64,000 bases of DNA from Rhexocercosporidium sp. MPI-PUGE-AT-0058 (GCA_020746875.1 JAGTJL010000011.1:434001-498000); one strand, 5' to 3'; shown: positions 1 to 11,555, counted from the stretch's first letter. Made by a program: numbers and translations. The notes: generated by a model from the letters alone, not told the origin.

Positions 1-860
1 AAAAGATATTCAAAGAGACTCAGATATAACGACTAGGTGCTTAATGAATCTACTGTCGTTGGGTGTTGGTTCTCTCGGTATATCCTTCACAATACGGTAC
101 GAGCGTGTACTTAGGTAAATGAAGTACTGAGCAGTGAGCAGTGGTGAAGGATGTTGGCAAACAAGCGAGCACGCCATCATGCACTTTTCTTGTTAGTTAG
201 CCGTAGCTCAGTATCTATTGGTCCGAGGGCGGGGTTTAAGAAGATCGGCATTTTGGAAAGGATCTTGATGAAGGTTAAGGAATGATGGCGCTTACCTAGG
301 TCCCACGGTAGCAAGTAAACAACACGTTCCCGTATCAAGGCTAAGAAGGCGCATTCCTGACCACGGCAGCCATCGCAGCAAACTGAGGATGAAATCTCGA
401 CGGAAATATCGATAAACAGACCCACAATTGCAACAGCTTCCCTCTGCATGAGAAGATTGACAGAGCGACCCGAGAGCTTCATGAAAGGGCGCCTGGCTTA
501 AATTTTCAGGCTTCAGACACTAAATACCTCTGGCGGTTGGGGGATTGAAGTTTCCCAAGTAGTACTGTGAATGAGGATTTTACTTATATTTGAATCTGCT
601 TCCGAGACACAAGAACTACAGGTGTCAAACGCCTGATGATGAGTAAGTAAATCAGTCTTTGGGTTGAATTATCTCTCAGCATAAACAAAGATCCGAGCTA
701 AGGTAAGAGGTGCTCGCGGCCAAGAGAGCTCCATACCTGCCACGTGATATCCCCTCATTTAAAACTTCTCTCGAAGCAGCAGACTGCATCCTATTCGCAT
801 CATACATCCTCTCCCTTTGACCAAACGCCTAGGTCTCTTCAAGTTGGGGATACGGCCGAG
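1..860. other. Intergenic, no supportable gene
   Basis: I see no reading frame with family resemblance, no tRNA and no repeat here. A 101-codon open stretch on the minus strand (177-482) has no recognisable motif and is probably chance. The last 150 bp must hold the promoter and 5' leader of the sulfatase gene that starts at 861. Confidence 0.5.
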
Positions 861-2908
861 ATGCGCTGTTTGGGAGTCTTGTTGTGCGCGACCACATTTG
901 CGGTGGTACAATCAGCATTCGCCCTGGACCAACAATTTCTTGGCCACGACGAGAAACTCAAACTTGATACCAAATCGAAGCCAAACATTGTGTTCGTCTT
1001 AACCGACGATCAGGATGTCCACCTCGCATCATTAGATTACATGCCATTTGTCAAGAAGCACTTCCTCGACAAAGGCACTTATTTCAATAAGCACTATTGC
1101 ACAACCGCCGTATGCTGCCCATCCAGAGTCACGCTCTGGACAGGAAAGGCTGCTCACAACACAAACATTACAGACGTCAATCCACCCTACGGTACTCTTC
1201 CCAAGTTCCCATTCATCTCAGATACTGATCCCAGTCTTAGGTGGTTATCCAAAATTTGTGACCCAGGGTTTCAACGAAGCCTACTTGCCCGTTTGGCTGC
1301 AACAAGCAGGGTACAACACTTATTACACAGGGAAATTATTCAATGTTCATACCGTTGATAATTATAACAAGCCTTATGCCGCTGGGTTCACAGGATCGGT
1401 ACCGTGCCCTCATCTGATTTGTCTTTCTTTCATCATCTGATCGTCGACAGGATTTTCTGCTTGACCCATATACATACAACTACCTGAACAGCACCTTTCA
1501 ACACACGGACGAGACCCCGAGAAGTTACGAAGGGGAATACGTTACAGATGTTCTGGCTCAAAAAGCATACGGCCTGTTGGACGAGGCTGTTGAAGCAGAC
1601 AATCCCTTTTTCCTCACCATTGCTCCCATAGCGCCACATGCCAATATTCAAATGAACGGAAGCGTTCTAGATGATGGTCACACTTTCGAATTCGGGTCAC
1701 CAGTATCAGCTAAAAGACATGAGCACCTCTTTAAGGACGTGAAAGTTCCACGAACGGCTAGTTTCAATCCCGACACGGTACCTTTCGTCACTCTGTAGTT
1801 CGTTTCGAGCGTAGACTGATTCGCAGCTCTAGCCATCAGGCGCAAATTGGCTCTTGGAGCTCAAGCAACAGAATCGAACAAATGTAGATTACAACGATCA
1901 CTTTTACCGACAAAGATTACGAGCACTCCAAGCCGTTGATGAGATGGTCGATGGTCTCCTCCAACGCCTCGAAGCCCACGGAATTATGGACAATACCTAC
2001 ATAATCTACAGTAGCGATAATGGATTTCACATCGGTCAACATCGTCTCCAGCCCGGGAAGTCATGTGGATATGAGGAGGATATCAACATTCCGCTGATCA
2101 TCCGTGGACCTGGTGTAGCAGCTAATCATACGACTGATATCGTCACCACTCACATGGATCTCGCACCAACGTTCTTTGATCTATTGGGAATTCCGCAACG
2201 AGATGATTTTGACGGGACTGCGATCCCTGTTACTAAGGCTGGTATTGAGCTTGCCCAGCAACGACGCAGAGAACATGTCAATGTCGAGTACTGGGGCTTT
2301 GCTGGTGGAGAAGGGAAATACGATCGTGAGTTTCATTGTGATAACCTACTTGTCCAGGCTTGACATGGGTATTGATTTGCTGCCAGACGACATCCTTCAT
2401 GAAAATAACACCTACAAAGCGATTCGAATTCTAGGTCCTGGGTACAATTTGTACTACTCAATCTGGTGCAATAATGAGCATGAGCTCTACGATATGGACG
2501 TAAGCACTTTCCCCCCTCCTCGCGATAAAATCGTGGAATAACTAAACCCTTCAGGTCGATCCCTCACAGATGAATAATCTACTCTCCGGATCCCCTCAAA
2601 TTAGCTCAACTATAGCCGGTCTCCCCATGCACAAGGTCGTCGCTCGTCTCGACTCCCTCCTGTTCGTGTTGAAATCATGTAAGGGATTCACGTGCCAGCA
2701 GCCCTGGAAAAGTCTGCATCCAAAGGGTGATGTGTTGACGTTGGAAGATGCTCTTTCCGCGAGATTTGATCAATTCTATGAGGTGGAACAGCAAAGGGTT
2801 GAGTATAACTTCTGTTCGAATGGATACTTGATAGATGCCGAGGGTGCAATGTGGGAGGATCATGGGTTGACGTTTAGGGATGGATTGATGTGGTATGAAT
2901 GGGTGTAG
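861..2908 (+). CDS. Secreted arylsulfatase-type sulfatase, six exons
   Basis: Sulfatases hydrolyse sulfate esters using a formylglycine made from an active-site cysteine. I read six exons: 861-1191, 1241-1398, 1451-1777, 1833-2325, 2387-2499, 2555-2908. All introns are GT-AG, all phases agree, and the total is 1776 nt (591 aa), a usual length for fungal sulfatases. The start at 861 gives a signal peptide (MRCLGVLLCATTFAVVQSAF). The metal-binding TDD lies near residues 48-50, the C-x-P-S-R formylglycine motif with its TG follow-up at residues 86-95 (CPSRVTLWTG), and the DNG/HxxxH metal region near residues 334-342. The secretion signal suggests an extracellular or vacuolar enzyme that releases sulfate. 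The substrate cannot be read from the sequence; aryl sulfate is only the closest family resemblance. Nothing is broken. Confidence 0.9.
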
Positions 2909-3811
2909 ATAGCAAGGCTAGCATGTATATATCACCCCGTTGAATGAGATGGTGCCTTACAAGGAACAGTCTTTTTTGAAAGGAAAAATGCATTTCAAGG
3001 CGGAGCAGGAAAGTCGACTCTAGCTGCTTCATCGGTCATGCCTTTCAACTTGGCTCTTGTTCGTATCCCATTGAAAAAGCAGAATCATATCTCTCGTTGT
3101 TCCAGTATCTTTACACCAAAGCCATCTTTCCAGAAGTAGAGATCTAAAGCAATAGCCCCGAAAAGCATTCGAACCCTCAATACCACTAAAGTCACACTCA
3201 ACTTCTTTTTTCGCTGATTCTGTTTTAGTGTTTGGGCGTGAGCAGCCGCCGCCTTACCTGAGCCGAGGGTGACCATTCCTGAGCATACCTGAGCACGTCC
3301 TGAGCTCGGCCTAAGCTCGGCCTGAGTATGCGCTGAAGAGCCATTTTAGCTCCTAAGAGGATTTGTTCCGGCTTACATGATGCTCGGTTACAGTTTCCTC
3401 ATTTTGTTTCCTATTTTGCTATTCCCTTGAGCTCCCTGATACGTCGGTATCTCGTGCCTTGAGTGCCTTGAGTGCCTTGTAGAGCTGATACTTTTAGCTC
3501 TCCTCCCGGCTTCTCCAAGCTGGACGTTCAAGGCATTTAGCGTGGCGACAGTGGCCAATTGCCCCTATGCGATAAGTGCCTTAGGCAATTAGAAATACAA
3601 CAGAAACCCTCACCGTGGTCAGCAACGTATCATCACGCTTCACATCAATATTGACAGCCGATTATATGCCCGACATCAACAAATCCTCCAAACTAGGCCC
3701 GTCGCACACCATCTGATTCGTCGTTGGTACCTAGGGGCAGGCACCTTAACTCTTACTCTGTTCTTTGAAGCATTTGCATGACTTGTGTCGCGCGTTATAG
3801 TAAGCTTATGA
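2909..3811. other. Intergenic, with short CCTGAGC-type repeats
   Basis: No gene is supported. Around 3256-3345 the unit CCTGAGC and variants recur about six to seven times with irregular spacing, and at 3456-3480 there are three copies of a GTGCCTTGA-like unit. Both look like degenerate micro- or minisatellite. Confidence 0.4.
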
Positions 3812-5845
3812 ATACGAAGCACATTAGCAACAGTTACGAAAGCCGCGCTTTGTGAGGACTGTAGGGACTTCCTGCAGAGCAACCACGACGACAAATAGCG
3901 ACACTTTAGGGACAGCCCAAAGTATGAGAGATCCGCAGCTAAAGTTATAGGTGCCGCTGACGAAGGGTGCCGCCTCTGCGAAGCTATAGTAAATAAGTTC
4001 ATATCCCTCCAGTTAGAGCTACTATCACTCGCTCAGACAAATGGTCAACTAATCACATTCCGCTTGCTCATAAGGCCCTACCAAAACACGAACTTTCAAT
4101 GGGACGAGGATATTGACAGACCATTCTTATAGGTCTCAATCTTACAATTAAGGGTTGAATTCCGCTTGTGGCGCGTGACAGAGGGGTCCACAGTTATTAG
4201 TGCATCATACTATGATCATAATACATGCTCGGAAACCAGCTTCGCGAGGGCAGCTGACTGGCTGCGCGAATGTACTCTGAAGCACGACAGGTGCAATAGA
4301 GTCAATACTCCTAAGGAATGGGCCCCGAACCGGCTAATCGACGTAGGATCGGGGTCGCCGTTCCCTGATATAATCAAACTACAACAAACTAAAGGCTGGA
4401 AAACACCGATACGGTATGCAGCGTTAAGTCACTGTTGGGGAGCTATACTGCCTCCTCTTAGGCTGTTACAGAGCAATCTGCATGCACTTATGGACGGTAT
4501 CCTACTAGTCGGTTTGCAAAAGACTTTCAAGGACGCTGTCTATACTACTCGAAAATTAGGAATCCAGTATCTCTGGATAGACTCCTTATGCATTATTCAA
4601 GACTCGAATGAAGATTGGGATCTCGAGCCATCTCTCATGGTACATGTCTATGGCGGATGCCTGCTGAATATTGCAGCCGCTGCATCGAACGACTGTACAG
4701 GTGGTTTATTCCAAAAGCGACCATCGTCTTACCTAGGCCCCTGCTTGATATCGGTGGAAAACCAAAACGAGGCTTTGATATCATGGTATCAACTATGGGA
4801 CCAGAACCTCTGGCATGCCGAGTTCGAAACCGCTAAGCTCAACACGCGTGCTTGGGTACTGCAAGAACGCATGCTATCAGCACGCACACTTGCCTTTACC
4901 CAGGCACAGCTCTATTGGGAGTGCAGGTGTAAGCGCGCCTCCGAGGAGTTTCCTTTAGAATACCCTATTGAGCTTTTCGAGAAATGGCAGAGGGACTTCG
5001 AGCAGCCCAGATTGCATGATAGGCTGAAGACACATTCTCTGAACCACCATGCAGATAGCCAATTAGGCAACGACCACATACCGCGGCTAAGCCTTGCCTG
5101 GCACAACCTAGTCATGCTTTATTCAAGAAAGGATGTGACCTTCGAGAAGGATAAACTAGTCGCAATCAGCGGGCTCGCAAATCTATTTGGGCAACAAATG
5201 GGCACAGAATACTCAGCCGGACTCTGGAAGATTACTTTGCTTAGTGACCTTCTCTGGGAGGTCAATACCGACAAATACGCCAGAGATCGACCGTTGACCT
5301 ACCGAGCCCCTTCGTGGTCATGGGCCTCCGTGGAATGCCCTATAAAGTATCTCCCTGGCTGGATCAAGTCAAAGAGGGTTACAATCGTTGACTTCAATAT
5401 TCAAAGAGCGCTGGGGAAGAGTCAGTTCGGTAGCGTAATTGGAGGTTACCTTCGACTTCGGGGAAGCCTTTTCCCTGATCTCAGTGTCGTGTTTGATGCA
5501 GAAACTCTTTACTCTCTAAGGAAACGCAGCTTAAAAAGCACCGAATTGATTGCAAGCTGTATACCAGACGAGATCGTGGGGTCTGCAGATATGCAAATGG
5601 AGCTTTCGTGCCTGCCTGTTGGGTCATATCTCGACTCCACTCGAGCTAGTGGGGGCTGGCACTACGAATGTAGAGGTCTTGTGTTATTAATAGAAAGGAA
5701 TCAGCCTAGGGGCTACTATAAGCGATGGGGTACCTTCCAGGTAACACAGTCCCAAACACAGCTCTCGTTTTTTGACGATCCTTATAATCAGGCGTCTATC
5801 GAACGCTATGTTGACGGCGAAGAGGATACGATTGTTATTATATAA
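3812..5845 (+). pseudogene. HET-domain (heterokaryon incompatibility) gene with early stops
   Basis: HET-domain proteins act in fungal non-self recognition and allorecognition-triggered cell death. The uninterrupted frame 4166-5845 (559 codons) carries the family blocks in order: YAALSHCWG near residue 84, then the YLWIDSLCIIQD block at about 135-146, GGLF at about 179, and NTRAWVLQERMLSARTLAF near 226-244. A RAPSWSWAS block follows towards the C terminus. The same frame extends upstream to about 3812 with two cysteine pairs typical of the N-terminal region (LCEDC, GCRLC), but is broken by TAG at 3896-3898 and 4130-4132. Both stops could come from CAG by C-to-T change. No convincing ATG was found for the extended form. 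Either this is a young pseudogene or a shortened protein is made from an internal start. An intron hiding the stops cannot be excluded. Confidence 0.75.
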
Positions 5846-6339
5846 CTTGTGTTATATTGCCTAGTTTTATGCAGCTGAAGGCTAAAGAGAAGCAACAGTA
5901 TTCTAACACTATTCCTATATGCAAGAGCCGTTTGATTTGTACAAGGGGTAAATTGCCTTTGTTGATGGAGTTGAGGGGATTCAACTGCTTCTGTTACGGG
6001 TCGTATTTAATATATATATATTATGACAGCGCTGGTCAGGGATCATTGGGGTCCACGTATTGCATCGTCTGATGGTTCTAGCTACTGAATTGAAACACTG
6101 CATAAGGCAAAGCACGACTAAGTACTAAGTAAACAGATCACGTGGTTTTGGTCCCTCAGCTAGAGTGCCAGCCTAGTCACGTGGAGAATGAGAATCCTAA
6201 ATCACGTGAGGGAACTTGAAGTATATACTTCGGGGGTTTCCCAGGCCTTTCGTCCCTGCTTATCTTGATATTCTAAGTTATGGTATCTGGGCGCCTCTTC
6301 CTTCACATTTACTTGTTCCTGCCGTGACACCCTTGGGAG
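5846..6339. other. Intergenic between HET gene and MFS fragments
   Basis: There is no gene I can support. A short TA run lies at about 6010-6021. CACGTG or related ACGTG words recur at about 6138-6206. The left breakpoint of the inverted MFS segment is at the right end of this stretch. Confidence 0.4.
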
Positions 6340-7828
6340 CTTGTTCGGGCGACGACTGCGAGGAAAGATGTGCGCCAGCGACGGTAGCAGACGCGCCTTG
6401 CATAACTTAGAAGAATATCGGGACCGTGAACATCATCTGCAGAAGTTTAGCAATGCGCCTGAAGTGAGAAAAGACGCTTAAGCTACACCCAACTGCGCAG
6501 CTGACTGGCAGAACATCACCGTATTGGGTATCAGTACACTGCTTGATGCCAAAAGTGACAAGGATAAAATTGGCTCCTTCACCACTCGTGTTTCAACGAA
6601 TACGAAGGAAATCGCCAGTGCAATGAAGAGAGCAAGAAGCCCAAAGATGATTGGATATGTCCATGTTATTATGATGCCGCTAAGTTCCATGGGTAGCAAA
6701 AAGGTGGTAATCAGACCAACGAGTGCCAAAGCTCCGAGGAAGTCAACCCGGGAAAGCTTGTTTGTGACGGTCTGGCTTTCGGATACTTTTTGAAGATGGA
6801 GAATTTGGCACCATGACCCAGACCATAACCATTCCAATTATTGTAGGTGGACATTGCCCAAGGAACGACCTATGAGATATGAGCTTAGGATCTTGATAAT
6901 AAATTCTTCCAGTGCTACCATCGCCATCCGATCGTATCAGCTAAATAATCACCAACAGGACCACCAAGACTTCGTCCAGTAGTGGCTACAATGTTGACGT
7001 AGCTTCTCCATGAGCCGACTTCTCGCAGTGGTACTAAATCTGACCAAAATCAGCCAAAGTCGAGAGAGGAAATGTCATTGACAGACCTGTGATGATGATG
7101 GAACAAGAAATCCCATACCCGGCCCCCCAAGACCAGAGATGACTCTGCCTAGCACGACGACTTGGAGAGACTTGCCTGCTGCACTGCATACCAGAGACCA
7201 AATATCAGGATCGTGCCATTCTTCACTGACGTTCAAACTTCAAAGACTTACCAGACGACGCTGCAATCCAGTCAGCATCATTCCATCATCATCACGGTAA
7301 ACAGAGAGAGACGAACCATCCAAGGGCAAAAAGTCCATAGGCGATCAGTAGCATACGAGTTCAGCCAAAAATATTACTCAATTTCCCATGCTGCCATCGC
7401 AATTAATTCTAGTTCTTCTCAAGTGGTGGCAAAATACTAATAGTAATACTTACGATGGGCTGAACTGTACTAATAGCGAGGATATAGCTAGTTATTAGCC
7501 AACTGGTATCTTTAAAATTGTTAAAGTCAGAAGCAATATGCCCGTATGTTGCGAGGAGGAGAGAGCCCTCTGTATTGGCGACGAAGACTCCTGTGAAGTC
7601 GTTTGACGTACCAATTAACAACACGGCTATGACAGCACCAGGGGACTTCTGGGAGTCATTTGGGGGCTTTAAAACGACAGATTCTTCCAGGACGCTACTC
7701 TCGAGGTCGCTGCTCACCCCTGTGAGTAGCTGAGGACGAAGCAATGAGGTTTCTTCCGGAGCTTCTTCCGATGCTTCACTGTTTTTCAGCCACATGTTCT
7801 TGAAAGAAATTCTTAGCCAACGGGACAC
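6340..7828 (-). pseudogene. MFS transporter, N-terminal part (inverted segment)
   Basis: Reading leftward from an ATG at 7828, exon pieces match the 14-helix DHA2/vacuolar basic-amino-acid (VBA/Fnx1-like) transporters of the major facilitator superfamily. The first piece holds the EGSLLLATYGHIASDFN and SWLITSY helix-1/2 region. Next come LLIAYGLFALG, then LQVVVLGRVISGLGGPGMG, REVGSWRSYVN with TTGRSLGGP, LSRVDFLGALALVGLITTFL, and finally an exon ending GASATVAGAHL near 6370. The pieces are separated by short introns. In-frame stops fall where the family has other residues: TGA at 7361-7363 (expected Arg, CGA) and TAA at 6407-6409 (expected Gln, CAA), both C-to-T type. The rest of the protein lies on the opposite strand at 8080-8875. 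Non-functional as it stands. Confidence 0.8.
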
Positions 7829-8079
7829 TTGAAAGAGATTTCACATGAGTTCGGGAATAGCAACGCATTTCCAGCTCAGATGCTCAACGGCGGCGATTGC
7901 CAAGAGTGGAGCGGCGGAAGTGTTTTCCCGTGCTAGTCGAACATAACTCTTTTTCCCCTCATCCCAAGGTCCGTTAGTCGCCGCTTCTACTCAGCCGCTA
8001 ATCACCCTCGGCTATTAGCTCTCTAATTACGCTGGATATAGACGATGACCTTTTGATTTCATTTTTGTCAAGTCTTTGC

Positions 8080-8875
8080 GACGATCCTAAGGAGCCGTAG
8101 CAGTTGCCGGCTTACTCGGGGGCTATCTGACTAAAACGTATGCTAATCCCTAATAGAATCAATTGAAAATACTGACAATGGTTTAGAACTGGGAAGTTTA
8201 AGACTCTTTTGATAATTGCCACTACGAGTTCCTCGTTATCGTATATGCTTCTTGCCTTACGCTGGAATAATAATATCAGCTTTTGGGAGTCTCTATACAT
8301 CATTCCTGGGTAAGTCTAACTTTGCGTTTTCCATGACAGAAACTGACGACTTGGGAGAGGGTTTGGGAACGGTCTCGTACAGTCTGCTGCCTTTGTTGCT
8401 CTGACGGCCAAGATTGCCAATGATGACATGGCTATGGCATGTTCTAGTTTCTACATGAGCGCGAATATTGGGACTGTCGTGGGACTAGCTTCAACGAACG
8501 CCGTGCTTCAAGGGACTTTGAGATATGGCTTGAACAAGGGATTGATGGGCTACAACAATAGCAATAAGGTTAGCCAGCTCTTTGCCGAAGTCAACCAATC
8601 TGGATTAGGGCAGGCAGGACAAGAATGACTGACTATTTGCCGCTTTCTAGATTGTAGACGAAATCACCTCTAATATCGAGTTCGTCAAACATCTTCAAGG
8701 GCCGACCAAGCCATTGTGTTGAATGCCTACAGTCAAGCTTTCAAATATGCGCATCGTGAGTGGCTGGTTCTCTACTTTCGGACATTCCTGATGAGATTTC
8801 GTGACAGTCAGCAATCTGGCGTTTTCAATGCTCGCGTTTGCATCAAGTTTTCTGGTGAGAGAACATACACTATAG
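8080..8875 (+). pseudogene. MFS transporter, C-terminal part
   Basis: This is the missing second half of the minus-strand transporter fragment at 6340-7828. In order I read AGLLGGYLTK, an intron at about 8138-8187, TGKFKTLLIIATTSSSLSY, an SFWESLYIIPG block, an intron, a GFGNGLVQSAAFVALTAK block, MSANIGTVVGLASTNAVLQG, and a last helix ending in VREHTL with a stop at 8873-8875. One frame slip near 8695-8710 separates the IEFVKHLQG block from AIVLNAYSQAFKYAH. In the family these blocks directly follow the VAGAHL motif that ends the other fragment. Flipping about 6345-8085 would put both halves in order on the plus strand. No start of its own, so no product is expected. Confidence 0.8.
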
Positions 8876-9518
8876 AATATTTGGGCATCTGTTGTGGCAA
8901 AGTTCGAGGTTTGAATGGACCATGTACCTGAATGGTCGTGTAATTCTAGGGGGAGAGTGGTTTCAAGATGGATCAAGGTGATTGAATAGAACCGCGACTG
9001 AAGTTTAAAGTGTTGTAGAAGGCATAAACTCCAAAACCAGATAAACAATTTTGAGAAACTTTTAATCAACTGACTAGGGATATTTCAATTGGTACTAAGA
9101 GCGATAGCGCTACTCTTTTGGCTTGTAGTGCTGCGAATCAGACCCCCCCCCCTCCCCAAAACAGGTTCTGCTGAGGGGCAATCCTGCAAGCATGAAGCCG
9201 GCGCATCGCTTTTCAAATTTCGATTCTAGCCAACGGAGCTTTCTTTTGCAAGACTTCCGAGCCAGATCTCCCGGCCTCCCAGAAAAATCCAAGATCCGCT
9301 TTTTGCCCGAGTGAGTCTCACGGCATGGCTGCTTACTGCTATAAGACGGCGCGGTTCCACTTCCAAAAGTGGAAGGTGCTATCCTAATTCCCCAGCTAGT
9401 CTTCCCTCATCGAAAATATAAGAATTTCTCAACCTCCCGGAAAATAAACATCGAGAATTCAGAGCCAATAACCATCTCTCGCTACCATTATCTAACCTCG
9501 CCTATTGTAAACAAAAGT
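8876..9518. other. Intergenic, promoter side of GNAT gene
   Basis: No gene supported. A homopolymeric C run of about ten bases lies near 9143-9155. The last 150 bp form the 5' leader of the acetyltransferase gene. Confidence 0.4.
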
Positions 9519-10127
9519 ATGGAGAACGTCTTCCGCTCCGAACGGCTCATCTACCGAGCCATCGAGGACACGCCTGAAGACGAGGAATTCATGCATTTGA
9601 TCCAATCCGATCCCGTCGCATTCTCCAACTCAGATAACGGAATCCTTGCACCGATGACAAGAAAGGAGAGTGGTGCGTGGAAAAAATCTGTGCAGACCAA
9701 CAAGCTCATCGGCGTTATCATCTGTCTCGCTCCCCCGCCTTCCAACCCCGCACTGCCACCAGATACGAAACCCTCGCCACCAACGCCAATCGGGTGCATT
9801 GCACTCACGGGATTGAAGCCTGGGTATTTTCAGCATCGGAATAGTTACATCAGTATCGATATCACGGCGCCATATCAGCGGAAGGGATATGGCAGTGAAG
9901 CCATTAGGTGGGTCTTGGACTGGGGGTTCAGGATCGCGGGGCTGCACCGTATTGGGATTGAATGCTTCTCCTACAATGTTGGTGCGAGAGAGTTGTATGA
10001 GGATAGATTGGGGTTTGTGTTTGAGGGCAGGAAGAGGGAATTGTTGTGGCACAATGGGGGCTGGCATGATATGTTTTCGTTTTCGATGCTGGAGAGTGAG
10101 TGGAAGAAACTGGTGCAAGAGAGCTAA
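9519..10127 (+). CDS. GNAT family N-acetyltransferase (RimJ/RimL type)
   Basis: Single-exon gene of 202 aa. GNAT enzymes move an acetyl group from acetyl-CoA to an amine. The N-terminal RSERLIYRAIED block is the usual first strand of the RimJ/RimL-like subgroup (Acetyltransf_3). The acetyl-CoA loop is seen as PYQRKGYGSEAIRW near residues 125-138, matching Q/RxxGxG/A, and is followed by the LHRIGIECFSYNVGARELYE block and the LGFVFEGRKRE block. The ATG at 9519 was chosen because the family homology starts a few residues after it; the frame is open for 50 codons upstream but that part has no similarity. The substrate is unknown. The gene looks intact and has normal codon composition. Confidence 0.85.
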   Translation: MENVFRSERLIYRAIEDTPEDEEFMHLIQSDPVAFSNSDNGILAPMTRKESGAWKKSVQTNKLIGVIICLAPPPSNPALPPDTKPSPPTPIGCIALTGLKPGYFQHRNSYISIDITAPYQRKGYGSEAIRWVLDWGFRIAGLHRIGIECFSYNVGARELYEDRLGFVFEGRKRELLWHNGGWHDMFSFSMLESEWKKLVQES

Positions 10128-10465
10128 GATTGCCAAATTCCGTTTGGAATATTGAGGAACTCTCTGCATATTGTATTTTCGCTATTGATTGAAAACACTG
10201 CAACGAATAGACATACAATCGTTGTGTTAATGTTGAAGGATAAGATTGAGGTGAGCTGCCTACCAAGGAATGTATGTCACGTGGCTTGGAAGCTATACCC
10301 AGCACGTCGCGTCGAATCGATGTTTACCTCTCTCCTTCTACTCCAATCCCACAGCACAGCTAACAGCACTCTCCTCGTGGCAACCTTGTCCCCAAATCTT
10401 CTAGCGTGAGGATTCCCAACAAAATACCTTCTTTAACACACTAGCAAATCTAACGCTCTAAATAG
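10128..10465. other. Intergenic or 5' region of XPG-like gene
   Basis: I see no complete gene. A possible intron (GTGAGG at about 10407 to AATAG at 10465) would end just before the XPG-like exon, so a short first exon may lie before 10407, but I could not identify its start. Confidence 0.3.
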
Positions 10466-10633
10466 GCTCTGGGAGCAGCTTGGGACCGATGATGGGTCAA
10501 GATTGCTATATAATTATGCTGTGGAGCATTTTAAGAACCAAAAGCGGCCCCTTTACATTGCCATTGATGAGGCTATCTGGCGGCTCAAGTTTTACATAAA
10601 TGATGAAGATGAAATGGAACAAATCCGGCCAGG
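10466..10633 (+). pseudogene. XPG/FEN-like nuclease N-terminal exon (fragment)
   Basis: A 56-codon exon resembling the N-terminal region of Rad2/XPG structure-specific nucleases (GEN1-like fungal group). It reads LWEQLG at the start, then VEHFKNQKRPLYIAIDEAIW, whose RPL.IAID core holds the first conserved metal-binding aspartate, then a GTAAG donor at 10634. An AG precedes the exon at 10464-10465. The following intron is occupied by a transposon (10649-11544), and I could not recognise any later XPG exon (I-region) in the next 1 kb. This is most likely a gene remnant; the family call rests on one short block. Confidence 0.45.
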
Positions 10634-10648
10634 GTAAGACGTTCTGCA

Positions 10649-11544
10649 GTGTGGTCAATAAGTCAGTAAGTCAGTTATCAGTTGAGTCAAAAGAAACAAC
10701 TTACTGACTTACCTCTAAAACAACAACTGATGAGCTTAACTGATGAGCTTATAAGTTACTGATAAGTTGAAGCTATATTCAAATATCTAATAATACAGCA
10801 CCAAAAGCACCAACAATTTCAATAGCACCACGATTTTGCCAATTTTTCAAGCACTCTTGATGCCACTAGCAGACGCCAGAATATGGCCTGTAGGAAATCT
10901 TGATAAGCGAGCTTCTCTATTATCAAAAAGAGGCTCTCCAAAGTCGTATAGAGAGTATTCAGCCGTGATTAGCTCGCTGGGAGGCTTGGTAGGGTCGTAT
11001 TTGTCGTTGTAAGTTGGGGTTGGACGGAAACAGCGATCACGCAGTATTTTTTGGCTCTTTTGACGATTGTGGCGCTATCATAGTTGCAAATGAGTTAATA
11101 AGAGATGTAGAAGATGCAGCAGGAGACGCACGAGATTCTCCATCGTCAATAATTATAGGTGAGGCGTGGGAGAAAGTTATATTAATAGAATTGTATTGAT
11201 TATTTAATAAATATGCTTTAGTTCTAATATCTTAGGATCTGCTGGAATTATGACGCTGACCGCTTTCGGCAGTATTAAGCCAATCAAAAGCTATTCTTTA
11301 AAAGCTGCGACTAATCAGAGGCTTAGGATTCGCTAAGCGAGCCACTTCTTATTTATCGTTCATATCCAACACCTGCTCAAACTCACTCCAAAATCAAGAA
11401 ATTTAATTCCTACAGCTTATAAGTTACTTATAAGTTGAGCTTTTATTAACTGACTTATTACTAGCCATAGCCCTAACTGATGACTTACGTTGTAAGGCTC
11501 AGCTTAATTAATCAACTTATCTCAGCTTACTTACTGACCACCTT
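10649..11544. mobile_element. Non-autonomous TIR transposon with 11-bp target duplication
   Basis: The 896-bp segment is flanked on both sides by the identical 11-mer GACGTTCTGCA (10638-10648 and 11545-11555). Its ends form an imperfect terminal inverted repeat of about 14 bp, with GTGTGGTCAATAAGT on the left matching the reverse complement of the right end, AAGGTGGTCAGTAAGT. Subterminal regions are full of short TAAGTTACT/AACTGATGAC-type repeats. An 11-bp duplication fits Mutator-like elements better than hAT (8 bp). Internal frames on both strands are short (up to about 60 codons) with no recognisable transposase, so the element would need a partner in trans. Confidence 0.6.
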
Positions 11545-11555
11545 GACGTTCTGCA

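Noticed and set aside
744..860. Longer N terminus of the sulfatase from 744.
   Set aside because: It begins with GTG, and the extension would bury the signal peptide; the ATG at 861 gives a normal secretion signal.
3676..4002. A 108-codon minus-strand gene.
   Set aside because: It overlaps the N-terminal HET region on the other strand, which carries the family cysteine pairs.
9630..10305. Minus-strand frames of 179 and 125 codons.
   Set aside because: Antisense to the GNAT gene; no domain features.
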